From Cladobotryum mycophilum (taxonomy: Eukaryota; Ascomycota; Sordariomycetes; Hypocreales; Hypocreaceae), in assembly GCA_036429605.1 (NCBI GenBank), contig CM071589.1, positions 4,588,001-4,652,000 on the forward strand: a stretch of 64,000 nt of DNA, in the 5' to 3' direction. Both the position numbers and the translations under genes were made by a program. The number at the start of each line of letters is the position of its first letter. Position 1 is the stretch's first letter. Shown one piece after another: positions 45,786-58,701 of the stretch. The notes beneath the pieces are model-generated. The model was not told the origin of the DNA. It saw only the letters and a list, made by a program, of their open reading frames with translations, and made no database searches.

Positions 45786-48700
45786 CTTGAACGAATGATG
45801 CCAGAGTGTAAGTCGAATTAATGTAGTGTAAGAGTAGAGCTGGTAGAGCGTATGTCGGAGTCTTGAGACTGTGTCTGTAGAGTGATGGATGTTGGTAGAT
45901 GATAATGATGATGATGATGATGATGGTCTTCAAATGTGGTGGGTGTTGAATATCATATATGGAAAGATGGCTCTCAGTCGGTAGGTAGCAATAAGTAGTA
46001 CTAGGCCAATATCGAGGAATAAGAAACTACTACAGGGCCGCATGATATGAGGCGGTACCAAGGGGGTGTTCTAGGGATCAAAGAAACCACGAGCTTGATT
46101 AGGGATGGCTTGAAGGATAAATCAAGACCAGGAATAACAGCCCTTGGTAGTCTGAACCAGATCCAACTGACCATGGATCTGGAAGTGGGCCGGCAAGACA
46201 GAGTAATAGCGCCTGGATATACGGAGTACATGGGCTTGGAGAGTGACATGGACGTTTTGGCATGGGCGGCAGGACAAGCAAACGTGCGGGTTGCATGGAA
46301 GAACCAACCCACAGTACAGACTTGCCTAGCTGCATCGCCCAGGGTACCAGGGAGCAGGTACCCAGATCCAGGATTCACCTCCAAGGGCCACTTTGCGCCA
46401 GCCAGCAACTACCACCATCACTTGGGACCATCATCCAAATGTAATGCTCGTCGCTGGTGGGGCAGATGAGCATTCCAAGACCAGGGGGACAACATTTCAC
46501 CCGAAAAAGGGGGTGTGGGGGGGGACCACGCTGCACTCCCCCTTGCTCTCCATTTCTGCTTTCCTCCACATGCGGCGGACACTCCGTGTGACCCACGAAT
46601 CGCACTGATTGGCCCAGTTGGAGAATCACCAATACGACAACCCCCACGGGTGGTCTGAAATCCTTCTCCATCCCTTCGATGGATGCCAAGCTAGGTTTTT
46701 TTTTGTCCCTCCCCCTTGCTCTGGGTGCGCAGCCTTCATCGAGAGCGCAAGGGTTTGAGCGACTCGGCCGCGCTTCTCTGGGGCTCCCTCTTTGCTGTCT
46801 ATGACTTGATACCCTGACAAGCCTGCCTAGGGTGGTATCCAGCACAACGGCGCGAGCGCCGTGCCCAAATAACATACCTGTAGAAAATCGTTTCGACCCA
46901 AGTATTTGAATCATCCTTGTCGATTTTGGATGCCGCCCTGTCTTTGAACGATGAGTACGTACTCACTTTTCCCACCCAACTCCATTTGCCATACCACCCA
47001 TTCAAACCACTCACCCTCCTGGACCGTCTTGAATCGGATGGTGTTTGCTTCGCTTGGTACGGTACAATACAATACGGTGCGCGACAACAGCTGCGCAGCC
47101 TGTGCCAAGTTGTGCCCTGCCTGAATCACTCGCCCTGCGGGTTCCCAATCGTCGGAGGGGGCTCGTACTTTTGTCCATGCAACAATATTACTTGCCTCCT
47201 GTGACAGGACAAGTTCTGTGCATCCGTCCGTCCATGCTTTTGTGACAACACAGTGTCTGATTCGATTAATTTTGCAGTGGCCAGTGGACTTTTGATGAGG
47301 GTCCTTGGGTTCGCTTTCACCCTTTGGACAAGGTCTAAGCGATGGTTTCTCGTAGCATCGTTGCCGTAGTACTACCTGCAATGGCACTGGGATGCCTCTA
47401 ATACCAACCTCAACCGCGTGGCCCCACGTCCCGGTCTCTTTGCGAGTCTGTCGACTTGCTTGACTTGTCCATCTGGTTCTTGTCAGCCCAAGTACCTGCG
47501 GTGCAAGGTCTACTTGATGACTGACTAGCTGCTGAGAGTATTCACAAGTACAACTTCTTGCAGGGCTACATGCCGTCCTTGGCAGTTTTTTTTTTTTTTT
47601 TCGACTGACACGAAAACGCACGCACTCAGTTTTTTGTTTTTTTTTCCCTGGCGCTATTGTCTCCGGCACGGCCGCCGGCCCAGAGTGGATGACCGATGGA
47701 TCCCTCGTTTCCATATTTTCTTTTTCAGGTTTTTTTGGCTTTTCCCGCTTGGAGCTTGGAATCCGATGAGACACCCCTTGCCTTGCCTTGCCCCGTATGA
47801 CGCAGCAGACCAAGCTTGGCCCAAGGTACAGAAGCCCCCATGCTCCCCAATCCGGTGCCAAGAGTGCCATCAACAGGGGTGGGGCCTTGTAGTCCAGATT
47901 GAACAATGTAAATCTCACCCACAGCAACGGAGTCGTAGATGCACATCACGGTCCAGACAGAGTGATTGACATGCCCACATAGCAGACCCTGATTGTGAAT
48001 AATTAGAACCACCCCTGGCGTCTGGCCCCCTTCCCAGCCAAACTGAGAGACGAGACAGCGGCCGAGTGGCCCGCCGGTGTTGATCTATCAGAGACATGAG
48101 AAACCCAGGCTGGAAGTGGGCGAAACAGATCTAATCACCAATTCCATCGTTAACGAGTGGCCACCACCACCATGCTATGCCATGCCATGCCATGCCACGC
48201 CGTCCGTCCATCTCGTAGCGGTCCCTTCCGTCCAGCCGCTACTGGCAGTGCGACATCATGGTGTCGACCCAAGAGACCGCCATGACTCCTGGTGCTGATG
48301 CGGCGATTACTGTCATTGTTGTTTCTGTTTGTTGGTCTGGGTCATAAAAGCAATGCTCTGCGAAGCTTACATCGTACATGCCATGCCTCGCAAGACGGTA
48401 ATGTTTCATTGTGCCGTCACTCAGCGATGGATAATGCAGAGCAAACCATCCACGTAATTTGCTTCGCGCTATGGCATTTGTCCGTCTGCCTGCCTAGGTC
48501 TCAGGACCGTCACAATCATGCCGAAGCGGAAACATCATACATGATGATTTCACAAGACTTGTTTTGTTGGTGGTGGTGGTGGTGGAGACGGAATAGATTG
48601 GAATCGAGGCAACAAGCCAGGTCCGAAACTTTGCGTGCGTGCGCATTAATACACACTTTGTCGGCTTGTACCTACTTGAACATTAACTTTGTACTCCGTA

Positions 48701-51233
48701 TTGTACTTTGTATAAGCCGCAATGCTGTGGGCTCAGATGTCCCATCATGGTGCGGTTACATGGGGGAGTAATGCTGCACAAGTCGCATATGTACTGTACA
48801 GTGGTTCCAAGGAGTTGCCACTGCAGATGGATGTATCCTTTGCATAACGCTCTCTCATTATGTACCGTATGCATTTTAGTAGTGCGTACTCCGTATGTAG
48901 GTAGGACCGACAGGCTATGGTCCTGTGTGGATGCCAATGTGTCTGTGGCCGCCATCGGTCACGTCGTCCTTGATAGCGTTGTCGTAGACTTGGTTGTGAA
49001 AGTCGCTCAGCCCGCTACGCGACTTGCGGCATGAAAGTCAAGGATGCAGCGAGCGCGATGCGGTCCAACACAGCGAGCTGTGGGCGCCAGACAGCACTTC
49101 CGCGGGATGACGAAGGGCAAGCCAGGATCAGGGTGGAGGAGGATGGAAAGAAGATGAGAATGGACAGCGAGTGGAGTGTGGCGGGCTCGTTCGCTGCGCC
49201 TGCTGCTCCAACTGTATCAGGCGAGCGCTCAATAAGGCTCGGAGTAACCTAGCAAAAGGGTACGGTAGTGCTGAAAGCGTCCTGCTGGAGTCACCTGGAA
49301 GATGGTTCAAAGCCAAGTGGTCCGTCACAGTGTGGCCTCCCAGTCTCGGCTCTACTTCCCACCGGAGCAGTGCGCCAGAGCGTCAGGGATGCTGCAACCT
49401 AGCTGGGCGGCCTGGCACCTGGCGCCTGGCAATGAGGAGGAGAATTACCGGACACGCTGTGATTAGACTTGAGGCACGCAGTGAAGTGGGACCTAGAGCC
49501 AATCTCATCTCGCACCTGGTTGTCTGTCGCCCGTCTGCTGCCACGTCGAGAGAGAGTCGAGAGTCCATCCACCCATCCCTCCCTCCATCCATCCGTCCAT
49601 CCATACCAGGCAAATTAACTGTATGCCAGTTGGTACTCCGTACCTACTCTGTGCAGGCAGGCTTCCGAGATGACAGCAGAAGAAAATAAAGATATTCCTT
49701 CAGAGTGAGACCTGTGAGCTCAGTTGCCATCACATCTCATCACATCCCATCACATCACATCCCATGCTTGCGTACCACGGCTGCTGCCTCACACACTCCA
49801 TGTTACTGGTCGCCAAGGGAGGCAGGCATGATTTGGACGGTTTCAAAGAGAGAATATAATATGCATGCATACACAAAAATATCCAGCTTAATCTAGGCAA
49901 ACACACAACAAGGGCTGCGGTTTAAGATGCGTCGCATTTAATGGGCAATGGCTGGGTGTACCATGTTTGCCTAGCAGATGTGGAACTTGTGACTGATCAC
50001 CACCCACCAAAAATCTACGAGAGAGGGAGAGTGGGAGTGGGAAGGAAGGAAGGAAAGAGGGAGGGGAAGAAACCAAAACAGAATCACTAAGACGTAATAC
50101 GCATTTCTCCTATAAAGTAGCAGTGGCGGCAGCTGCACTGAAGCGGAGGGAGGGGAATGTACTACTGGGTACCCTACAGAAGAAGCGTTGGTCCGGTCTG
50201 GTCTCTTGCTCGCTCTTGTCAGCAACAAGTGAAACTCAGCATCGAAATGGTCTGAGTTACAAGCGGTGAATAACCGACTTGTGCCACAGGGGGGAGAAGG
50301 AAGAGGAGGAGGGAGAGGAGAAGAGAGGGGGAGAGGCAGAGAGATCTTCAAGTCACATCCCGGGTAAGTTAGAGTGACGATGAGGAGAACGAGGCGAGGC
50401 GAGTGATGGGAGGGGAAAGAGGGCGCGAAGAAAGGAAGAAGGAAAGAAAAAGAAAGAAAAAATTAATATTATGGGCTTCATTTTTCTCGACTCTCCACTT
50501 TCGCTATTATCCAACCGCCCGACCGGACATGCTGTGCCCACACCATTTGTGACCTGATTGATTGTGCGTATGTGCGTGCGTGCGTGCTTCGTCTCGTTGT
50601 ACTGCAGTTACCTTCTCCAGCGCTGCGCACATTAGGCCCTGTAAAGCTGCTGCTACTAATACCAGGTACAGTACCTAGTACTTGTAGGTAGTAGGGCCTG
50701 CTCCACTCACCACTAGCGAGTGCAGGTATGTAAAGTACCTATGTATGTACTTGTAGCAGTCCGGGTACTAAATGACCTGAAAAAAAGCCTGCAAACCTTC
50801 TGATCGTCCACTGAGCCGGCGTTTGTCTGACATCCACCATCCACCATCCATCCATGGAGGGGTTCCATTGCTGCTGGGGGTGTCTGGCTGCCTTGCCTTG
50901 CTTTGCTTCTTACCTGGACTTCCCCCTCCCAAGAAATGCGCCACCACTGAATTCTCCGTCCTGCAAACCTTTTTCATTACCGTCGACCAACATGCAACTC
51001 AATTTCCTAGTCCGTCCAATTTCTCCCCACCGCGAATTAGAAGCCGTGCCTCTCTTGTTTTTCTTGCTAGACGAGACGAGACGACCAGGAGTTTGTCAGC
51101 ACTGGCCCTCCCCTCCCCTCCCTCTCTCCTCTCCCTTCCCTACACTCACTCACCCATCCCATCCCTCCCCAATCCATGCCACGCCAAAACGGGCTTTTGT
51201 AACAGGCAAATGATTTGTCTGTCTGTCTTCCCC

Positions 51234-51270
51234 CCATCCATCCATCCATCCATCCATCCATCCATCCATC
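51234..51270. repeat. CCAT tetranucleotide microsatellite
   Basis: An uninterrupted CCAT repeat of about nine units in the gene-poor region. Shorter CCAT tracts lie at 42431-42458 and 49563-49602. Confidence 0.95.
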
Positions 51271-54200
51271 ACCAACACAACCCTTGGCTGGCTGGCCCCC
51301 AAGCCCTTGCCGCCAGCTTTTGCAAAAGGGCAATTCCGTTGGTGCCTGTGCCCCCATTGACCGACGTTACCTTTGCCGTCAATCACTCTGGGTGCGACAA
51401 AGATGGATGCCACGGGCCTCTTGGGTTCCCTTTCGTTCAAATTTCGCCCAAAAAAGCATGAGCAATGTTGCTTGTTGCTGCTGCTACTGCTACTGCTGCT
51501 GCAGGACGACTCCCGGAAATACCGCATGCAAGTCAACTTGGAAAGTTTCATTCATTGACTTGGCACATCCAACTGCGCTGGCCTTGACTCATTATCTTTT
51601 GTTGTTGTTGTTATTGTTGTGGAACATTGCCAGCTGCATAAAAAAAGTGCATGTTTTGTTTCTCGGCGGTCAGCAGCATCATGCACCACACTACAAACGT
51701 TGGTACGGAGTAGGTACGGAGTACTTGTCCCTACTTGGATGTTTTCAGACGGACATGCCTTATTATCTGCCACAGGTCAAGCGACCAATGGGTTCAATGT
51801 GACGAGGGCCTCCGAGTTGCATACCTAAAAGTACTACAACAAGGGCAACAAGGGCAAGACGCCGCATGCCATGTGATCTTCAAAGATAGCGTCATGCCCG
51901 TATCCCTAGCTTTGGCGTACTAGGCTCATTTTGCATCAATTTTGGGGGGTTGGCCGTCCACAAACGGCGCTCAGCAGCTTGGAATAGCGTTAAAATCCTT
52001 CACGCTTCTTGGAACCGAACCCCCCGCCGCCATTGTCCCACCCAGCTCTCCGTGAACCTGCAAAACACGGACGGTGTTGATCCACTGCCGCCGTGAATTG
52101 GCGGGCCGCGTCCTTGTCATCTCGGTGGAGTTGCAGAGAATGGTGCCAACGGCGGCTCAGGCGCCGTCGCCTCTTCCCCCCTTTCAATATTGTTCGTTTT
52201 CCACCTCCCTAATAACACTCTGATCAACACCCTCCCATTCATATCCTTGCCGCACAGTGCCTACGGACAAACGCATTTGGCGACATGCTTCATTACCTGT
52301 CAGCAAAAAATACATGTAGTAATCATTTGCCAAGTATTTGTTTTCTTCTTCTTCCTCTTCTTTCCCCGGTGTGTTGTCGACGCTCACACAAGTCAATATC
52401 ACCAAAGTCACCTTTTTGATGAGTAGGTACTTGCTCATGAACCCTAGCTGGGGGGAAGGATCCCGCCCCGGTTAACAACCGTGATGGGCTTTTGCTGGTG
52501 TGCACCAACGTTCCACAAGCCAATCCCAATATGATGACCATCACCGCATACCAAGAAGATACTTTTGTTACCAGCAACAATAGTCAAGATTGGGGCCAGA
52601 GCCGATATTCTGGTCAACTTTTCTCGGTGACTAGATTGTCGTAAATCCATGGCTGGTCCCAGCACCAGGTTTGTTTGGATTCGCACGAGCAACAGCAAAG
52701 AACGCTAAAGCACGGTGGTGGATGACTTTGGCTATAATGTGAGAGTCATAAATTACTTCATCTACAACGAACAGGAATTGTTCTTCCGAAACTCCCTCGT
52801 CGGGCTCGGAAGTACAACGAGCAGGTCTAGGTAGACTATGCGCTCGTTGTGGTAATTGTATGGCACAAAATAAGTCCAGAAGAATCGATACCCACTGCTA
52901 CCGTGGCAAATAATACTTACTGCATTCATCCAGGAGCCACAGCGTGACATTTTTGTTGGGTTATGCACCGATAAACATGCCCTAGCGCCGCCATCCGGAA
53001 TCAATATGCAGGCTTAAGAGAGTTCAGTTGATTTTTCTCAAAATCCATACCTACATACATACGTATAGACGTACGTACCTACCGACTAGTTAATCCTTTC
53101 TCGAGCACGCACACTAATACGCTTGATTGGGCTAACGGTGCTGGCAGTTGGGTGACTTTATCCCTGTCCCTCGTAAAAAAAACTGCGTGGCACGACGGAG
53201 CACACACGAATGACAACCTAATTGATACCCCATTTGGTATGTTTCTCCCTTGCGTGTCACAGGAAGTCCTACAGAATTGAGAAGAAAAAGAAAAGAAGGG
53301 GGAGAGTAATCCGGCTATGCGTTTAGTGCCTGCCGCCTCGGCAACTGCAGGCAAACTGCATGCTACGTAAATCTTGTCGCAGAACACTTTGCTTCTTTCT
53401 CTCCCTTGACTCATAAATCCGCCTTGTGGAGTCGTCCCCTTTGGCACTTATTCCGCATGAATAGGAGATGAACGTCTTCGTCAGAAGCGACGAGACAATT
53501 TAGGAGCTTAACCCGTATGAGATTGGCTCAGAAAGTCAACTAAGGTATGTGCCTGGGTAGCCTCAACCTCTTCAAACGATGGCAACCACGCGATGGTCAC
53601 GGAAGTCCGATCTCCCCACCGTCCCTCACGTCCACCAAACCAGCCCCGTGGGTCTAAGCAAGCCAACGCCGGATAAGATGATGGTGTGGAAAAGAAGACA
53701 CTAGTAGTGGGTCTTGAGGCATACTAGAGACCACTGTTGCACGGGTCAGTCCTCGACGTTTACAATTGTGGAGTACCTGCGAGATGGTCTTGGACCCCGA
53801 CGCGAGTACGGCTGAGGTCTGGCCGCATGGTGATCCTCGTCTGAGCATTCGATGACTGGTACCTCGCCGCTGCAGCTTCGGTTTCAACCCGGTGATAAAT
53901 TATGAGCACAATCTTGATGCATACATACTTTTCATCTCTTTTCCTCAATTACGACATGGCTCATTAGGTTCGTGTCTTGCCACATCCGACATGAGACACC
54001 TAACATGTACTCTCCGGATGATGGTGGTGCCGAGAGCTCTCTCCAGTTGTTCGCGGCATTCATATTGAAGCTTGTTGATGCAGAATAGACCATCGCAAAT
54101 AACTCCGGCTTCCTCCCAGGACATCCGTATGGAACCATACTGGCTGCGATAGTGCCAAGCTATACTAATGCATCCACTGTACGTGCTCGGTATGTTCCCC

Positions 54201-55110
54201 CTTCAGCAACGAGAACCTAACATGAAGCGCCCAATCGTGAGGATTGACCTCACTTCATTGGCCACCGATGTACGGGACAAATGGGAAACAGGCTTTACTC
54301 CGTAAGGCATAGCATATACTTCACACACACACACAAACTCAAAGATGTTTGTATCAAACGAGAGAAACATCGACTACCCGATGCCTATTGAGCGAAACAC
54401 GGAGGATCCCCGAGTGTGGTCCTTCTCATACAACTTATGCCTCAACATGGTCAGGGCTCGCCAATTTTAGCTACTTGGTACCGGGTAAGTCAAATTATTG
54501 ATTCAGTTCCTAGTACACATCCCATAGAATGAGCCATTCCTGACAGCTATGACTTGATGGCTGTGTGGTACTAATCATTACCTCACACATGATGATTAGA
54601 TGCTGATTATTTGCGGTGTAGATAGATATTTACGTGGTACACATTCAAAGCCCCAACCTTTGAACAAACTGACGTCGCTGTTGGTTGATTTGTATGGAAT
54701 TCATGCACGCCATGGCAAGATTTCGCAGGTGGGCGTGTACTAATAATGCCGCTGTGCTAAGATGGACGCAGCCCGAGAAATATCGTTTCTTCAGATACCT
54801 GTACTCCGTATAGACTCAGAAACGCGAACCGGCCAACAGGGGCAAACCCGCGCTGAGACATTATACCGTAAGAACCTAAGTGAGCCTAGATGTGCAAAGT
54901 ACCTGATATACCATATGGAGTACATGCTAAGCAGCTAAGGCAGGGTGGATATACTAGGAGAAAGCCTTGCTGTGAATGGGCTGATGCTTTGTTGGAGTTC
55001 CATCACGCTGAGATCAAGTCACATCCAATCGACTAGCGCCTAATGGTTCGCCCTCTGACCAAAAAGTATTTTATGGGCAATAATTCGCAATTAATTAACC
55101 CTTTGTTCTA

Positions 55111-55133
55111 TATGTATGTATGTATGTATGTAT
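55111..55133. repeat. GTAT tetranucleotide microsatellite
   Basis: About five and a half perfect units of TATG/GTAT. A similar ATGT tract lies at 16607-16625. Confidence 0.9.
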
Positions 55134-56305
55134 CAACCAAGTGTCACACCCAACGGATCGGAATGCGCTGAACGGAACAAGGTTCAGCCACCACACAGAG
55201 CCACCCTGGACACCTCCAGATTACCCCAGACACGGCGTGTTGATCAAGACACGCCCCCTACAGCCAAAAGTGCTTTGCTTTTCCCTCTTGACGCCCGCAG
55301 AGAGGCTTTGTGGTCACACCCCTCCGCAAAAGAAACGAGGGAGCAACCCTTTTGGGGCGCCCCTTGCATCCCACCCCTTTGCTGCTGTTGTGTCCACAAA
55401 GCATGGATTACGAGTAATGTGACAGCATCCGTCCGTTTTCTCTTCCAACTTCGTCATCAATACAAAATTGCGTTGTGGATGGATCTCGGGAGTATGCTAG
55501 AGGTCTCAGGTGCTGGAACTACGAGAACCCAATCAACCGCGATCCAACGCCAACGGTCATCGACAATCTCGACCCACCAGCTTGGGAGAAAGGGAAGAAG
55601 AAAAAAACCAGTTTATTGCCCTATGTAGCAGTTATTCATTGTACTTTGTACTTTACTTTCCAGAGTACTTCTCCGTACGAACTTGTGATTTACAGCCAAG
55701 GCACATCAGGAGACTGAGCTCCTGCCGGATGTGGCTTTCTGAATTCCTTGTTGGAACGGCTCGCGCGGTCGTTTATTCACATCCCTTGTTCGAACATTTG
55801 CCCCCCTCCCCCTTACAACCGAGCACTCTATTATGGAGTGCTTTTTCCAATATCATGGGAAACCCCCATTGCTATAGCGCTATTTTCATTTCTTTCGTCA
55901 GTTTTCAACGCTCATATGCCGTCAAGCGCGGCACTTGTTGACTACTTTCACGAGTGATGGCTTGAGGCGTCCCTCCATTACAACAGAACGTCCTCGTGGA
56001 CGTTGGGCCGGGACCTGAGGGGTCCTGTTGAGCCATCGCGGGCCCTTTCTCATGCCTCCCGTAAAGGCAGCGTCTGAATTCTTTCCACCCTATTTTTACC
56101 ATTAGTGGCGTCATATTTTTGCATGTGAGGCTGTGAAAGAGCCAAGACACATCCAGCAGGGCTGCCCCATGCATGCAGGTCGGTCTGCATGCGTTCGACA
56201 AAGGACAGGATCGCAGACGACATTACTCTGACTGGCTCCGCACCCCTCGCACCACCCACATTCTAAGACACGGCAATTGAAGAGGGAAAACGAAAAGCCC
56301 TCTTT

Positions 56306-56327
56306 TGTGTGTGTGTGTGTGTGTGTT
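56306..56327. repeat. TG dinucleotide microsatellite
   Basis: About eleven TG units in the gene-poor region downstream of the PfkB gene. Confidence 0.9.
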
Positions 56328-57155
56328 GGTGACTACTAGTTGGGTGGTGGTTGCTTGCATGGGAGTCTGTCTAAATGGATATGCATGCATGTGGGTGCAA
56401 GGCGCTGCCTCGCGCCGTGATTGCAGGCTGCGAGACTACTACTACTACTACCCATGATTAAGCACCCGACTCAGGGCGATGTGTTGAATGAAGCCAACTT
56501 GATTGGATTATTCAAGCTCCATTATTACATACAGTCAACAGTGCAACATGTAGACAAAAGGCTCCCACCACTAGAGGTCAAAGCTTGGAGGGATGAACAT
56601 GATGGGAGGAGGGGATACTTTGGCCGGCAAGCCGCCTCGGGTCTCCGATAGGTACAGAACGGATGGCAGAATTTGGACAGTCGCATTCTTCTCTCTCTCT
56701 CTCCACTTCTTGTTTTTGCACCCCATTTCACCGCCTCTTCCCCCCCCTTCCCTTCGGTCGACACACGGCCCCTTGTCTTAACTGACTCTAGGAGCAGCCT
56801 GGCCGGCAGCCACCATTTCAATTGTCAACGACAGGATGGATGAATGGATGGATGGATGGTAGATTTCTTTTTTTGCTGGTCTTACATACGCTGCAGTTGC
56901 ACGCAGGCGATCCTTGACAACAGTGCTTCCCCGAACCGAGCCTTTTGTTTTGGAGCATTCATTCCCTTGTATGCATGTATCTACCCAATCGCCCTAGCCT
57001 CTATCCCATCCGTGCCGCCATCACACTCTCATCGACCTTGGCGCGGGGCTGCCCAACTCTTTGTTTTTCATTTCACAACTCACACACCTTCAACTGGCAC
57101 CGGTTGATGGCTCAGGCCCACCGCACATGCAGGACGTCTTAGATGAGGCATCAAG

Positions 57156-58701
57156 TTAAGAAAAACCACCACTCATGATAACCGCCCCAAGCCCCTGGAA
57201 TCCTTCTCTCTGTACCTTGGTCGTCGCCAGGTTGACAGCAAATCTTAATCCGCGATGAATGTCCCAGGCGGTCTCGCGACAGACTAAGCTGAATAGCATT
57301 CCTGCGATAAAAGTGTCACCGGCTCCTACAGCACTATGGTGAATCAGACAAAAAGGAACGTGTCAGCTAAACTAGCAACTCGAGAAACTGGCTAGGGTTT
57401 ACCGTCGGTGAGTCAGGTAAAAGAAAGAAGAAGAAGAAGGAAAAGAGAAAGAAAAAGAAAGGAAAATGGGAACCCTTGCACCTGGCCCCACGGCGGTTTG
57501 GCAGAGAAAATGAGTTGCTGCAACGTACTCTACTACCGAAATGGCTTTTGCCTGGCTTTCAACGGTGCAGTGAAAAACCTGGCCAGAAGACTGAGACAGG
57601 GCGGCGGCTCCATCTGCACCCCAAGTGCACAGGGCAAGGGATCTGTGCCAACATCTTAAATCAGCAAATAAGCAAAATGAGCTGCAGGGCAGGGCTTCTC
57701 GTATCCTTACGCTTTCCGTCGCTTCTCGTTCATGAGACACGACTCAGCGGATCCGTGGCTACGGCTCTATGCATAATTCCCTCTTTCAGCCTTTGATGCT
57801 CAGTTTCCCCCTTGGCAAAGCCTAGGATTAGGATGGTTTGCTCGGGGGGGGGGGCTTTTTTCTCTCATTTTTGCAAGTTTTTTTTTTCTTTCACCATACC
57901 TCAGCCCAGGATCGAGAATAGAAGACAACGTCCGCCTCTGCCGCCAACTCTAGCAATCCCTCCCTGCCAGGTTTCTCAACCTCGACACTAATCCACGCAC
58001 CGGGCAGCATGTCGCGCAGCCGGCGTATGCATTCTAATGTGATATCGGGTATGCGACCCTAGGCCGACGTTGTAAGACAAAGAGAAGCCTGCCTGTGGGA
58101 TGGGCCATCATATCACACATAGTTTGCCACACACACATCTCTGTGTAATGTAATCCTTACAGGAATTGACCCGGGTTCTGGACTTACCTCAAAGTGCCAC
58201 CATGTTTCGTCATGGGAACTGAAGCTCCGCGCGATGGCCTCGAACTCGCCCACCGTCATTTCCGGTAGGTCGTTGTAGTTGACAAGCGTACGGCTACCTG
58301 TTGCTTCGCTTCGAATTATGTAACTGCTTGCGGCCTCGGTATGCGTCTCCCTGTGCAGGCAGTGTCGGAAGTCGACGGGCGAGGCACCGCCATAGGAACC
58401 TATGATGCGTTGAGTGGCTGGCGATGACTTTGCAGGGAGAGGTGAAACCAGATAGGGGCGGACGTTGTCTCCTGGGCTGAGCAGCTGCTGGAGAACCTCG
58501 AGCGAGTTGGGGCAGTTTCCTCCGCGACGAATCTTGATCTGGGATGCTCGTAGCTTGGCGTCCTCTTCTGGGTAATGGGGGACACTGCAGGGTAAGTTAG
58601 AACGCCTCGTTATTGTGTGTCACGATGCAGCGTGGGAATGCGTGGGCTTTCCTGAGGATGGTGTCCAGGTAACATGCTCCAACAAGGATGAGATGCTTCA
58701 T
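57156..58701 (-). CDS. PfkB-family carbohydrate kinase (ketohexokinase-like), first intron with a non-GT donor
   Basis: Six exons join in phase: 58701-58652, 58584-58188, 58058-57900, 57766-57711, 57654-57529 and 57333-57156, giving 321 residues. It starts MKHLILVGACYLDTI. Substrate-side PfkB motif: IRRGGNCPNSLEVLQQL. Middle: GRIPDITLECIRRLRDMLPG. Near the end are ALCTWGADGAAALSQ and the ATP/anion-hole motif VVDAVGAGDTFIAGMLF with the catalytic Asp in G-A-G-D. The family phosphorylates sugars such as fructose or ribose with ATP; sequence alone does not name the substrate, though the layout is close to ketohexokinase. Intron 1 has a good TTCTAAC branch and CTGCAG acceptor, but its donor reads AG|GAAAGC where AG|GTAAGC is expected. 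Without splicing, a TAA follows after 18 codons. A run of 11 G sits in intron 3 (57844-57854). Confidence 0.85.

Larger units (their letters stand above)
45786..57155. other. 11.4-kb gene-poor region rich in microsatellites and TACGGAGTA motifs
   Basis: No exon in this stretch shows a recognisable family. Base composition is mixed rather than AT-rich, so it does not look like heavily RIP-mutated transposon DNA. Simple repeats include TGG (48568-48585), CCAT (49563-49602 and 51234-51270), GTAT (55111-55133) and GT (56306-56327). Nine exact copies of TACGGAGTA or its complement lie between 43.5 and 54.9 kb. It probably includes the upstream control region and leader of the minus-strand gene ending at 44718. 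Possible decayed coding pieces are discussed in the findings. Confidence 0.55.

Noticed and set aside
46911..47927. 338-codon minus-strand frame in the gene-poor region
   Set aside because: It includes Lys runs made by T-homopolymers, has no domain-like pattern or hydrophobic rhythm, and no good start context. Likely a chance frame in GC-moderate DNA.
48292..48771. 159-codon plus-strand frame with a signal-peptide-like start (RRLLSLLFLFVGLGHKSNA) and cysteines, a possible small secreted protein
   Set aside because: The frame runs through a TGG microsatellite giving six Trp in a row, and nothing after the first 25 residues looks conserved. Not enough to call a gene.
51231..51280. CCAT repeats considered as CRISPR-like or telomeric arrays
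   Set aside because: These are simple tandem tetranucleotides without spacers, and not the TTAGGG telomere unit.
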